Assembly (NCBI RefSeq): GCF_900116135.1
Contig: NZ_FOZX01000007.1
Span: 248,001-312,000, forward strand
DNA length: 64,000 nt
Reading direction: 5' to 3'
Source of the DNA: Saccharopolyspora flava
Lineage (GTDB): Bacteria > Actinomycetota > Actinomycetes > Mycobacteriales > Pseudonocardiaceae
In this document: positions 46,523 to 54,844 of the stretch, piece by piece
Numbering within the stretch: position 1 is the stretch's first letter
Layout of the letters: every line of letters starts with the position of its first letter
Notes under the pieces: generated by a model
The model's database searches: none
What the model was told of the DNA's origin: nothing
Seen by the model: only the letters and a program-made list of their open reading frames with translations
Program-made: the position numbers and the translations under genes

Positions 46523-46543
46523 CACCGGCGAGGATACCGCCGG

Positions 46544-47080
46544 TCAGGACGTCACGAAGGGGAGCACGATCGCGGCGGTGACCAGCGAGATGCCGCTGAG
46601 CAGGTCGGCCCGGACGGGGATCAGCCGCGCGGCGTAGCGCCCGAGGCACATCCCCGCCAGCGACATGACCGCCGTGATGGCGCCGAAGAGGAGCGCGGCC
46701 AGCACCGGGGAGAAACCGAGGATGCCCAGGCCGGTGCCCGCGAGCAGGTTGTCCACGCTCAGCGCCAGCGGGATCCCGAACAGCGTCACCCACGGCTGGT
46801 CGATCTCGTCGGGTTCGGGATGGCGGATCGCCCCGATCAGCAGGTACAGCCCGTAGACGCCCAGCAGCACCGGCCCCAGGTAGTCGGCGACCTCGCCCGT
46901 CGCTTCCCCGATGAACCGCCCGAGCACCCCGCCGATCAGCGGCGCCACCGTGTCCCAGATGCCGAACACGAGGGCGATCTGCACCGCGCGGCGGAAGGTG
47001 AACGGAATCGTCCCGATCGCGATGGACGAGCGGAAGTTGTCCAGGCTGAGGAAGAAACCGAGAGCGATGATCTCAAACAT
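46544..47080 (-). CDS. mntP: Manganese efflux pump, MntP family
   Basis: The 178-residue protein has six predicted helices in two related halves. The paired Asp motifs are FFLSLDNFRSSIAIG in helix 1 and PLALSVDNLLAGTGLG in helix 4, as in MntP/DUF204 exporters where conserved aspartates carry Mn2+. It is 21 bp upstream of alkB on the same strand, so the two may be co-transcribed. MntP genes are often controlled by a Mn-sensing yybP-ykoY riboswitch; I could not identify one convincingly in the 268 bp before the start. Confidence 0.82.
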   Translation of the reverse strand: MFEIIALGFFLSLDNFRSSIAIGTIPFTFRRAVQIALVFGIWDTVAPLIGGVLGRFIGEATGEVADYLGPVLLGVYGLYLLIGAIRHPEPDEIDQPWVTLFGIPLALSVDNLLAGTGLGILGFSPVLAALLFGAITAVMSLAGMCLGRYAARLIPVRADLLSGISLVTAAIVLPFVTS

Positions 47081-47348
47081 GCGGGAACCATTCAGGAGTG
47101 GGACGTCGAGTCATCGAACTTCGCGCGTGCAGGGGAGTGTCGGGGGCCGATGACCGGTGGGCAATTCCTGCGGTGTCCGGGAAGTCTAGGCAGCTCACGG
47201 GCTTGCGGGAAGGATCTTCCGCTGAGGCGGGATTCGGCTCCGCTCCGGCGTCGGAAGCTACCGCTCACTCCGATTTCCGCCCGCTCGGGAACGGCCTGTT
47301 CGGGGAATCCGCTGCCGCCGGGGTGCTTCCGGTGGTAGGCAGGAAGGC
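47081..47348. other. Divergent intergenic region between mntP and a methyltransferase gene
   Basis: 268 bp with no gene. I searched by eye for a yybP-ykoY-like element on the minus strand and found no secure match. The methyltransferase ribosome site (AGGAAGG) is at the right edge. Confidence 0.4.
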
Positions 47349-48164
47349 ATGGGCGGCGAGTACCTGTTCGAGCAGGACGAGAACGAGGACGCGCGGCTGC
47401 GCGCGCAGGGCGACAAGCTCGACGAGCTGACCGCCGCGCTGTTCGACGAGATCGGCCTCCGGCCGGGCGCGCGCGTGCTGGACCTGGGCAGCGGCGCGGG
47501 CAACGTATCGCTGCTCGCCGCCGAACGCGTCGGCCCGCAGGGCTCGGTGCTCGGCATCGACCGCGACGAGTCCACAGTGGAACGCGCGAGGGCGGAGCTG
47601 GCCCGGCGCGGGGTGACCAACGTGGAGTACCAGGTCGCCGACGTTCAGACACTCGACGGCGTGGACGGCGAGTTCGACGCGGTCGTCGGCCGCCTGATCT
47701 ACCTCTACGTGCCCGACCCGGCGGCCTCACTGCGCCAGGCCTACGCCCGGCTGCGCCCGGGCGGCGTGGTGGCCGTGCAGGAGATGGACCTGACCGACCG
47801 CTGGGCCCACCCGATGACCCCGCTGTGGCAGCAGGTGCGGGGCTGGACGCTGCGCACCCTCGAACTCGTCGGCGTCGACGCGCAGGCCGGCTACAACCTG
47901 TTCGCCGCGTTCCGCGCCGGCGGCCTGCCCGACCCCCGGCTGGGCGCGCAGTGGGTCGTGCGCGGCGCGGGCGAGCTGCCCGACTACACCTGGGCCGACA
48001 TCGTCGGCGGAATGCTGCCGCTGATGGAACGCCTGGGCGTGACCACCCGCGAGGAGTTCGGCCCCGACACCCTGGCCGAACGCATGAAAGCCGACCTCAT
48101 CGCCCACGACGGCATCATGCTCCTGGGCCCCTGCTTACACGCCTGGACCCGAAAGCCGGGGTAG
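47349..48164 (+). CDS. Class I SAM-dependent methyltransferase
   Basis: The 271-residue protein has a Methyltransf_25/31-type core. Motif I is ARVLDLGSGAGNVSLLAAER, the acidic loop is VLGIDRDESTVERARAEL, and VEYQVADVQTLDG and GEFDAVVGRLIYLYVPDPAA (motif IV) follow, then RLRPGGVVAVQEMD. The C-terminal domain (WADIVGGMLPLMERLGVTTR) resembles small-molecule methyltransferases acting on secondary metabolites. The substrate is unknown and no cluster surrounds it. Confidence 0.88.
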   Translation: MGGEYLFEQDENEDARLRAQGDKLDELTAALFDEIGLRPGARVLDLGSGAGNVSLLAAERVGPQGSVLGIDRDESTVERARAELARRGVTNVEYQVADVQTLDGVDGEFDAVVGRLIYLYVPDPAASLRQAYARLRPGGVVAVQEMDLTDRWAHPMTPLWQQVRGWTLRTLELVGVDAQAGYNLFAAFRAGGLPDPRLGAQWVVRGAGELPDYTWADIVGGMLPLMERLGVTTREEFGPDTLAERMKADLIAHDGIMLLGPCLHAWTRKPG

Positions 48165-48210
48165 AACTGAGAGGCCGCCTTGCTCGGCGGTGCCAGTGCC
48201 TCGCTACCGC

Positions 48211-49005
48211 CTACTCGTCCTCGGTCTTGTCGAGGACTCGGCGGCCGAGCCCCGGGGCGACCCTGCGGGCGGTCTCGCGGATCTGGTCGGCGATGGCGTC
48301 GAGGCGGTCCTCGGTGAGGCGGATCGTGGGGCCCTGGACGGCGATGGCGGCCACGGCCGTGTCGTCGCGCAGCACCGGGACGGCGATCGCGCGGACGCCG
48401 GGGTTGCGCTCCTCGTCGTTGAGCGCCCAGCCGCGTTCGCGCACCAGCTCCAGCTCGTCCTTGAGCTTCGTGCGCTGGGTGATCGTGCGGTCGGTGACGC
48501 GGGTGAGGTCGCCGAGGCTGTCGACCTGCTCCTCGATCTCGCCGACGAACGCCAGCAGGCACTTGCCCATCGCCGAGACGTGCAGCGGCACCGTCGTCCC
48601 GGACGGCTGGTCGAAGCGCAGCGGCTGCGGCGAGGGCACGTGCAGCGCGACGTGGACGTCGTTGCCGGTCCGGATGCCCAGGTTGATCGACTCGCCGGTG
48701 GCCGCGGCCAGCTCGCGCAGCATCGGCAGCGCCTGGTCGTAGCCGAGTCGCGCCGCGGCCTTCTCGCCGAGGGCGACCAGGGTCGGGCCGAGCTGGTAGC
48801 GCTCGGTGATGGGGTCCTGGGCGAGCAGGCCGCTGTAGGTGAGGGTGCGGGCCAGGCGGTGCGCGGTGCTGAGGGTGAGCCCGGTCTGGCGAGCCAGCTC
48901 GGTGACGCCGAGGGGGTCTTCGCTGTCCTCGATGGCGCGCAGCACGGTCAGTGCCCGTTCAACGGCTTGCGCTCCGGTCCTGCTCGGGTTCGACGACTCA
49001 CTCAC
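48211..49005 (-). CDS. IclR-family transcriptional regulator
   Basis: About 264 residues from GTG 49005, with GAGG 9 bp upstream. The winged helix is AVERALTVLRAIEDSEDPLG, VTELARQTGLTLSTAHRLAR and TLTYSGLLAQD. The effector domain includes YQLGPTLVALGEKAAARLGY, LHVSAMGKCLLAFV and RGWALNDEERNPGVRAIAVP. IclR regulators control catabolic genes for organic acids and aromatics. The divergent neighbour is the saccharopine-dehydrogenase-like gene at 49177, a possible target; no operator was identified. Confidence 0.92.
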   Translation of the reverse strand: MSESSNPSRTGAQAVERALTVLRAIEDSEDPLGVTELARQTGLTLSTAHRLARTLTYSGLLAQDPITERYQLGPTLVALGEKAAARLGYDQALPMLRELAAATGESINLGIRTGNDVHVALHVPSPQPLRFDQPSGTTVPLHVSAMGKCLLAFVGEIEEQVDSLGDLTRVTDRTITQRTKLKDELELVRERGWALNDEERNPGVRAIAVPVLRDDTAVAAIAVQGPTIRLTEDRLDAIADQIRETARRVAPGLGRRVLDKTEDE

Positions 49006-49176
49006 GCCGGGAATCCTCGCACACGCGCCCCGGACGGGCGCCGCCACGCTGGTCCGGTGGGGGTGTCACGGCGCGGTCACGCGGGGGAGTCGCCCGAGGC
49101 GGGCGGGGGAGCGGCCGGGAGCATCCGGCAAGATCAGGCGGTGAAGGTCTGATCGTCGCTCGACCCGGAGGAGCCC

Positions 49177-50352
49177 ATGACCGACCGCGCCCACGACATC
49201 GTCCTGTTCGGCGCCACCGGATTCACCGGTGGCCTGACCGCGGAATACCTGGTCCGGAACCTGCCGGAGGGCGCGAGGTGGGCGCTGGCCGGGCGCAGCG
49301 AGGCCAAGCTGCGCGCGGTGCGGGACCGGCTCACCGCCGCGCACCCGGACGCCGTCGAACCCGGACTGCTGGTGGCCGACGCCTCCGACGCGAACTCGCT
49401 GCGCGAGGTCGCCGAATCGGCGCGGGTCGTGATCACGACCGTCGGGCCCTACCTGGAACACGGGGAACCGCTGGTCGCCGCCTGCGCCGCCGCCGGCACC
49501 GACTACGTCGATCTCACCGGCGAGCCCGAGTTCGTCGACCGGATGTACCTGGCCCACCACGCCACCGCCGAGCGGACCGGGGCGCGGCTGGTGCACGCCT
49601 GCGGGTTCGACTCCATCCCGCACGACCTGGGCGCGCTGTTCACCGTCGGTCAGCTGCCCGACGACGTGCCGGTGACCCTGCGCGGGGTGGTGCGCAGCAA
49701 CGCGACCCTGTCCGGCGGCACCTTCCACTCCGCGCTCGGGCAGTTCGCGCGCGCCAAGCAGATGCGCCAGGCGATGGTCGAGCGCAAGCGCGCCGAACCG
49801 CGGCCGGAGGGGCGTCGCGCGCGGGCCCGCTCCGACAAGCCGCGCCGCGACGCCGACCTGGGCGTCTGGCTGGTGCCGCTGCCCACCATCGACCCGTTCG
49901 TGGTGCAGCGCTCCGCCGCCGCGCGGGCCGACTACGGCCCCGACTTCACCTACTCGCACTTCGCGGGCGTGAAGAACCCGGCCACGATCGCCGTCGCCGG
50001 TGCCGGGCTCGGTGCGCTGTTCGGAGCCGCGCAGGTCCCGCCGCTGCGGCGGCTCATCGCCTCCCGCATCCCGCAGGGCGAAGGCCCCTCGCCGCAGCGC
50101 CGCGCCCGCTCCTGGTTCACCGTCGACTTCCTCGGCGAAGCCGGTGGCCGCACGGTGCACACCCGCGTCAGCGGCGGCGACCCCGGCTACGGCGAGACCT
50201 CCAAGATGCTCGCCGAATCGGCCCTGTGCCTGGCCTTCGACGACAACCCGACCACCGCAGGCCAGGTCACCACCGCCGCGGCCATGGGCGACAACCTCAT
50301 CCCCCGCCTCACCAAAGCAGGCCTCACCTTCGAAGTCATCACCTCCAAGTGA
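49177..50352 (+). CDS. Saccharopine dehydrogenase-like NADP-binding protein (trans-acting enoyl reductase family)
   Basis: The 391-residue protein has an N-terminal Rossmann motif IVLFGATGFTGGLTAEYL, then WALAGRSEAKL, VVITTVGPYLEHGEPLVAAC, TDYVDLTGEPEFVDRMYLAH and ACGFDSIPHDLGAL. These match the Rv2953/Rv2449c group of membrane-associated saccharopine dehydrogenase-like proteins, one of which is the trans-acting enoyl reductase for phthiocerol lipids. The true substrate here is unknown. A GGAGGAG site precedes the ATG. A short tandem repeat follows the stop. Confidence 0.88.
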   Translation: MTDRAHDIVLFGATGFTGGLTAEYLVRNLPEGARWALAGRSEAKLRAVRDRLTAAHPDAVEPGLLVADASDANSLREVAESARVVITTVGPYLEHGEPLVAACAAAGTDYVDLTGEPEFVDRMYLAHHATAERTGARLVHACGFDSIPHDLGALFTVGQLPDDVPVTLRGVVRSNATLSGGTFHSALGQFARAKQMRQAMVERKRAEPRPEGRRARARSDKPRRDADLGVWLVPLPTIDPFVVQRSAAARADYGPDFTYSHFAGVKNPATIAVAGAGLGALFGAAQVPPLRRLIASRIPQGEGPSPQRRARSWFTVDFLGEAGGRTVHTRVSGGDPGYGETSKMLAESALCLAFDDNPTTAGQVTTAAAMGDNLIPRLTKAGLTFEVITSK

Positions 50353-50362
50353 CCCGACCCCG

Positions 50363-50422
50363 ACCCGAGGTAACCCGACCCGAGATGACCCGACCCGAGG
50401 TGAGGTGCCCCGAGGTGAGGTG
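50363..50422. repeat. Four tandem 15 bp units (ACCCGAGGTGACCCG-like)
   Basis: Units begin at 50363, 50378, 50393 and 50408, e.g. acccgaggtaacccg, acccgagatgacccg and acccgaggtgaggtg. The array starts 11 bp after the stop of the dehydrogenase-like gene. It is followed by an imperfect inverted repeat, CCCGATTTC (50424-50432) with GAAATCGGG (50461-50469). Confidence 0.6.
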
Positions 50423-50497
50423 ACCCGATTTCAATGGAACCCGGGAACCGGATTTCAACGGAAATCGGGGACATGAGGTCGAGGGACGTCCGGTTCG

Positions 50498-50541
50498 TGG
50501 TGGGTGGGGGAAGTTTTCATGAAAACTTCCCCCACCCACCA
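50498..50541. repeat. Perfect 44 bp palindrome, GTTTTCATGAAAAC family
   Basis: TGGTGGGTGGGGGAAG, then the core 14-mer (50513-50526), then the exact complement, with no mismatch over 22 bp per arm. It is the longest perfect palindrome I found in the window, and lies between convergent genes. Confidence 0.85.
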
Positions 50542-50585
50542 GAGGTGACGACTCCAGGAGAACCTTCTGACCTCGGACGAGTGCA

Positions 50586-50658
50586 GGGAGATCGCAGTTT
50601 TCATGAAAACGTCCCGTTCTCCAGAGGAGGGAAGTTTTCATGAAAACTGCGATCTCCC
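50586..50658. terminator. Composite hairpin: two GTTTTCATGAAAAC copies inside a 25 bp stem
   Basis: GGGAGATCGCA plus the 14-mer (50586-50610) pairs perfectly with the 14-mer plus TGCGATCTCCC (50634-50658) across a 23-nt loop. Each arm holds a complete small palindrome. It ends 17 bp before the GH43 stop (minus strand), so it is a likely terminator. Confidence 0.75.
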
Positions 50659-50674
50659 ACCACAGGTCGGGTCG

Positions 50675-51580
50675 TCACCAGTGGAGGGGTGCGAGGTGCA
50701 GACCGCCCTGGCCCCAGCCCGCGCTGGTGATGGACGTGTCCCCGTCAGGTTCGGTGACGACCTCGGCGGCGTGAGCGTCGATGCGCCCGACCTGGGAGTC
50801 GGGGGAGAAGTGGAACGGGCTGGCGCTGCGGTACACCCGCGTGTCGGTGTAGCCGGAGTCGCAGCAGACGAACAGGTACCAGCCGTCGGGGCGCCGGACC
50901 ACGAACGGGGACTCGGTGGGGCCGCCGACGTCGCCGGTGCGCGGGTGCTCGAAGGCGACGTGCTTGCCGCTCCAGCTCCGCAGATCGGTGCTGACCCGGT
51001 AGGCGACCTGGTGGTTGCCGCCCTTGGGCGTGCTGGTGGCCGTGTAGTACAGCACCCACAGTGGGCCGACCCGGGTGACCATCGGGTCGCGGGCGTCGAA
51101 TCCGTCGGTGAACAGCGGATTCGCGTCGCTGCGGGTCCAGTGCCACAGGTCGGTCGAGGTCGCCACGTGCATCCGGTAGGCCGCGTGATCGGGCGTTCCC
51201 GCCGCGTAGAACAGGTGGTAGACGCCGTCGGCGCGCACCACGTGGGGCGCCCAGATGTGGCTCTCACCGGCATCCGGATCGGCGCTGAGCGCGAACGGCT
51301 GCTTCGTCCACGGTCCCCAGGGTGAGGGAGCGGTGGCGTGCCCGAAGTGCTTCTCGTCCAACGGGTTCGCCGGTTCGGCGTGGGTGATGGCGAAGACGTG
51401 CCACAACCCCGACTCGTCGTGGATCAGCGTGTGGTCGTTGTAGTACCACTGCTCGTCCTCGCCGACCGACGGGTCGTAGACGCGCGCGAACTCCCCGGCG
51501 GACACCTCGGATTCGGCCGAGGCCGTGCCGGAGGCGGCGAGCTGGAGCGCGACGAGCAGAGCCATCACCGAGCGGATCAT
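50675..51580 (-). CDS. Secreted GH43-like glycosidase (five-bladed beta-propeller)
   Basis: The 301-residue protein starts at ATG 51580 with GGGAG upstream. The signal peptide is [20 protein letters not shown] then SAES. Propeller blades carry [20 protein letters not shown] (candidate catalytic Asp), [40 protein letters not shown] and [20 protein letters not shown] (candidate Glu). The pattern fits GH43/GH62/GH117-type furanosidases and xylosidases, and the polysaccharide target is unknown. A secreted GH2 enzyme lies 5 kb away but not in the same operon. Confidence 0.8.
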   Translation of the reverse strand: MIRSVMALLVALQLAASGTASAESEVSAGEFARVYDPSVGEDEQWYYNDHTLIHDESGLWHVFAITHAEPANPLDEKHFGHATAPSPWGPWTKQPFALSADPDAGESHIWAPHVVRADGVYHLFYAAGTPDHAAYRMHVATSTDLWHWTRSDANPLFTDGFDARDPMVTRVGPLWVLYYTATSTPKGGNHQVAYRVSTDLRSWSGKHVAFEHPRTGDVGGPTESPFVVRRPDGWYLFVCCDSGYTDTRVYRSASPFHFSPDSQVGRIDAHAAEVVTEPDGDTSITSAGWGQGGLHLAPLHW

Positions 51581-51733
51581 CGTCGACTCCCGCCTCGAAA
51601 CCGGACCTCCTCCCGGTATACGCGGTGATGACCTCGCCCGACAGCCGTGGAACGGGTGAAAGCGGTCAGATCCCGAACAACCCGGCGGCGTTGCCGGACT
51701 CCGATCGCGATCAACACCACGCCGGCCTCTCCT

Positions 51734-51784
51734 CGTGTCGAAAACCCCGGTTTTCACGCGACGAAAACCGGGGTTTTCGACACG
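51734..51784. repeat. Hairpin with 22 bp perfect arms, CCCCGGTTTTC family
   Basis: The arms CGTGTCGAAAACCCCGG plus TTTTC and its complement (51763-51784) flank the loop acgcgac. Core identical to 41150-41193. It lies 37 bp 3' of the methyltransferase stop at 51821 (minus strand), so it is a probable terminator. Confidence 0.75.
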
Positions 51785-51820
51785 ACGTTTGTTGCAGTTC
51801 TTGACGCTGAGAGCGGTGGG

Positions 51821-52609
51821 TCAGGGGACGCGGGCGACGGCGCCGTAGCCGAGCGGGGCGGCGACGTCGAAGGCCTCCGCCGGGTCGTCGCAGCGCCACT
51901 CGGGGAGCGTGACCAGGCCCGGCTCCACCAGGTCCAGGCCGTCGAACCAGGGAAGGATGTCGGCGTGATCGCGCGGGTGAACGGGCTCGCCGGCCTCGGC
52001 GTAGGCCGCGCGCAGCCGCTGGACCTCCTCGCGCAGCGCGGTCCCGGCGGGCTCGTCGGTCAGCGTGCTCACCGCGAGGAGGCTGCCCGGCGCCAGGTGC
52101 TCCCGGTAACCGCGGATCAGCTCGGCCGGTTCGGGATCCGGCAGGTACAGCAGCACGCCGATGACCAGCAGCGCGACCGGCTCGTCGAAGTCCAGCAGCC
52201 GCCGGGTCTCGGGGTGGGAGAGCACGTGCTCCCGGTCGCGCATGTCGGCCTGGATGATGGTGGCGTCCGGGTGCTCCTCCAGCAGCCCGCGGCTGTGGTG
52301 GAAGGCGACCGGCTCGTTGTCGACGTAGACCACGCGCGCGTCGGCGTGGGCGTCGGCGGCGATCTGGTGGGTGTTGCCGACGGTCGGGATGCCCGAGCCG
52401 AGGTCGAGGAACTGCCGGATCCCCTGGTCGAGGCAGTACCGCACGGCCCGGCGCAGGAAGTTGCGGTTGAGCCGGGCCACGTTCGGCACGCTCGGCGCGA
52501 TGGCCTTGACCTGGTCGGCGAACTCCCGGTCGGCGGCGAAGTTGCTGTGCCCGCCGAGGAAGTAGTCGTACGCGCGCGCCGCGCTGGGCCGCGAGGTGTC
52601 CAGAGACAT
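51821..52609 (-). CDS. PF04672-type SAM-dependent methyltransferase (paralog 1)
   Basis: About 262 residues from ATG 52609 (GGGAG upstream); ATG 52633 is an alternative. It has the family signature PSAARAYDYFLGGHSNFAAD, then NRNFLRRAVRYCLDQGIRQF and LDLGSGIPTVGNTHQIA (SAM motif I), ARVVYVDNEPVAFHHSRGLL and PVALLVIGVLLYLPDPE. These proteins are abundant in actinomycetes, often beside DUF397/XRE genes, and their substrates are unknown. A second member is at 53975-54772. Confidence 0.88.
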   Translation of the reverse strand: MSLDTSRPSAARAYDYFLGGHSNFAADREFADQVKAIAPSVPNVARLNRNFLRRAVRYCLDQGIRQFLDLGSGIPTVGNTHQIAADAHADARVVYVDNEPVAFHHSRGLLEEHPDATIIQADMRDREHVLSHPETRRLLDFDEPVALLVIGVLLYLPDPEPAELIRGYREHLAPGSLLAVSTLTDEPAGTALREEVQRLRAAYAEAGEPVHPRDHADILPWFDGLDLVEPGLVTLPEWRCDDPAEAFDVAAPLGYGAVARVP

Positions 52610-52693
52610 CGCATCACGCTCCCACGAGGTCATACCCGCAGGCTACCGACGATCCGCGGCCAGGGTGGACAACCGAACGCATCGGAGGCGCAG

Positions 52694-52873
52694 GTGACCG
52701 GAACGACCCTCGACGAGCTCATGGCGGAACTCGCCGATCTCGACGACCCGAAGCGGCGCGAGGTCAACGCCAGGCACGGCGACGACCACGGCGTCAACCT
52801 CACGCCGAAGGGCTGCACCTCGCCGTACGCCCCGGCTTGGATCACCGAGATCGTCCGCCGCAACGAGGGCTGA
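52694..52873 (+). CDS. Short protein resembling the N-terminus of a DNA alkylation repair (AlkD-like) protein
   Basis: Fifty-nine residues from GTG 52694, with GGAGG 5 bp upstream. The first 35 residues (TLDELMAELADLDDPKRREV, then NARHGDDHGVNL) resemble the N-terminal helix pair of AlkD-like HEAT-repeat proteins (A-x-N-x-x-H-G then G-V). The rest, TPKGCTSPYAPAWITEIVRR, does not, and the other 200 or so residues of that family are absent. It may be a truncated gene that still has good start signals, or a distinct small protein. Confidence 0.5.
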   Translation: MTGTTLDELMAELADLDDPKRREVNARHGDDHGVNLTPKGCTSPYAPAWITEIVRRNEG

Positions 52874-52881
52874 GTGTCGAG

Positions 52882-52913
52882 TGTTGACATCCAACAGTCA
52901 GCATCTCCATAGT
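52882..52913 (+). promoter_or_regulatory. Strong promoter with overlapping inverted repeat
   Basis: TTGACA (52884-52889), 18 bp, CATAGT (52908-52913). The inverted repeat TGTTG-acatc-CAACA (52882-52896) covers the -35. It drives the amidohydrolase gene at 52980, and the repeat is a candidate repressor site. Confidence 0.55.
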
Positions 52914-52979
52914 AGGCATCGCAGACGAGCCGGAACCGTCCTGCGCGGTGGTCCGGCGCAGCTCAGTGAGGAGTTGACG

Positions 52980-53878
52980 ATGCGCCCGGACGACATCCCG
53001 ATCATCGATGCCCACCAGCACCTGTGGGATCTCGATGCGAACTACCACCCGTGGCTCAGCGACCAGGTCGGCCCCGCCGCGTGGGGCGGCTACGACGCGC
53101 TGCTGCGCAATTACACGATCGACGACTTCCTGCGCGACGCCGAGGGCCAGAACCTCGTCAAGGCCGTGCACCTCGACGTCGGCTGGGACCCGCGCGACCC
53201 GGTGGGGGAGACGCGCTGGCTGCAGAACATCGCCGACGAGCGCGGATTCCCGCACGGCATCGTCGGGTACGCCGACCTGTCCCGCCCCGACGTGGCCGAC
53301 GTCCTCGACGCCCACGGCGAGCACGCGAACTTCCGCGGCATCCGGCAGTCGATGAACTACCACCCGGACAAGGCCAAGACCTACCTGGACAGACCCGAGG
53401 TCAGCCGCACGCCCGGGTGGCGCCGGGGATTCGAGGAGTTGCGCAAGCGCGAGCTGTCGTTCGACCTGCAGCTGTACTACCCGCAGATGCGGGAGTTCTT
53501 CGAGCTCGCCTCGGACTTCCCGGACGTGCAGATCATCCTCAACCACACGGGGATGCAGGTCGACGGGCCGGACCACTTCGAGCCGTGGCGCGACGGCATG
53601 AGCCGCTCGCCCAGGCCCCGAACGTCGCCTGCAAGATCTCCGGGCTGGGCATGGGTGACCACGACTGGACCACCGAGTCGATTCGCCCCTACGTGGAGCA
53701 CGCGATCGAGGTCTTCGGCGTCGAGCGGTGCATGTTCGCCTCGAACTTCCCCGTCGACAGCCTCTTCTCCGGCTACGGCGAGATCTTCGACGCCTTCCGC
53801 GAGATCACCCGCGACTACTCGCGCGACGAGCGGCTGGCGCTGTTCCACGACAACGCCGAGAAGTTCTACCGGCTCTGA
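52980..53878 (+). pseudogene. Amidohydrolase-2 family (L-fuconolactonase-like) gene with a -1 frameshift
   Basis: From ATG 52980 (GAGGAG upstream) the frame gives a metal-dependent hydrolase: IPIIDAHQHLWDLDANYHPW with the H-x-H metal site, KAVHLDVGWDPRDPVGETRW, GFPHGIVGYADLSRPDVAD, FRGIRQSMNYHP and VQIILNHTGMQVDG. At about 53606 it loses sense. The next frame continues exactly, APNVACKISGLGMGDHDWTT, FGVERCMFASNFPVDSLFSG and a C-terminal ALFHDNAEKFYRL, ending at 53878. One missing C in CGC(C)TCGCC restores a protein of about 299 residues. It is either a real recent loss or a base-call error. The intact family hydrolyses lactones or decarboxylates ring acids. Confidence 0.85.
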
Positions 53879-53974
53879 TCTTGACCTCCACCGCACTGGA
53901 GGTTCGAGACTCGACGGGCCTCGGCGTCGCCCGGCCGTCCCGCTCCGACCGGTCGGCGGCGCCGGGGAACCCCC

Positions 53975-54772
53975 TCAGCGGCACCGCCCCACGGCGGCGT
54001 AGCAGGCGGAGCGCTCCGGGTGCTCGTCCGGCGGGCCCTCGGCGTTCCACTCGACGGTGAACACCACCCCGGGCTCGACCAGGTCGAAGTCCTCCAGCAG
54101 CGCCTCGATCTCGTCCCTGCTGCGCAGCGTCATCGGGTTGCGGCTGTCGTCGAAGAACGGGGCCGCGGCCCGCATCTCGGGAAGATCGCTGGTCAGGTGC
54201 GAGGTGACGAGGTAGGAGCCCGGCGCCATGCGGGCCCGGTAGTCGCTGAGCAGCCGCTGCGGGTCGGAGGCGTCGTTGACGTAGTGCAGCATCCCGACCA
54301 TCAGCACCGCCGTGGGCTGCTCGAAGTCGAGGAGCCTGGTGGTGCCCGGGTGTTCCAGGATGCGGTGCGGGGCGCGGATGTCCTCGTGCAGGAACGCCGT
54401 GCGCGGATCGTCGGCGAGCATGCTGCGCGCGTGGGTCACCGCGACGGGGTCGTGGTCGACGTAGACGACGCGCGCCTCGGGATCGATGTCCTGCGCCACC
54501 TCGTGCACGTTGCCGACCGTGGGGACGCCCGACCCCAGGTCCAGGAACTGCCGAACGCCCTGGTCGAGGCAGAACCGCACCGCCCGGTGCAGGAACGCGC
54601 GGTTGGCCCGCGCCGCGTCGCTGAGGTACGGGAACACTTCCAGCGCCGCGTCCTGCGCCCGACGGTCGGCCTCGAAGTTGTGGGCGCCGCCGAGGGCGTA
54701 GTCGTAGATCCGCGCCACGCTGGGCTGGTTCCAGTCGATCTGCGAAGGAACCCAGTCCGGAACTCCCGCCAC
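53975..54772 (-). CDS. PF04672-type SAM-dependent methyltransferase (paralog 2)
   Basis: About 265 residues from GTG 54772, with GAGGGGTGA upstream. It parallels paralog 1: PSVARIYDYALGGAHNFEAD, NRAFLHRAVRFCLDQGVRQF, LDLGSGVPTVGNVHEVAQDI, ARVVYVDHDPVAVTHARSML, VLMVGMLHYVNDASDPQRLL. The C-terminal VEWNAEGPPDEHPERSACYA is longer. Function is unknown, and it is probably an ancient duplicate rather than a recent one, since the two diverge outside motifs. Confidence 0.88.
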   Translation of the reverse strand: MAGVPDWVPSQIDWNQPSVARIYDYALGGAHNFEADRRAQDAALEVFPYLSDAARANRAFLHRAVRFCLDQGVRQFLDLGSGVPTVGNVHEVAQDIDPEARVVYVDHDPVAVTHARSMLADDPRTAFLHEDIRAPHRILEHPGTTRLLDFEQPTAVLMVGMLHYVNDASDPQRLLSDYRARMAPGSYLVTSHLTSDLPEMRAAAPFFDDSRNPMTLRSRDEIEALLEDFDLVEPGVVFTVEWNAEGPPDEHPERSACYAAVGRCR

Positions 54773-54844
54773 CGCTTCACCCCTCGCCGCGACTGCTGTT
54801 CGAGCAGCGGAGTATGGCACGCCGGATGGTCCCGGGACCACGGT

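Noticed and set aside
47081..47348. yybP-ykoY manganese riboswitch before mntP
   Set aside because: Expected from family knowledge, but I could not match the conserved helices by eye. A covariance-model search would decide.
50434..50641. Several short frames beginning MKTS at palindrome copies
   Set aside because: The ATG is the centre of TTTTCATGAAAA and the same peptide start recurs at each repeat; there is no conserved continuation.
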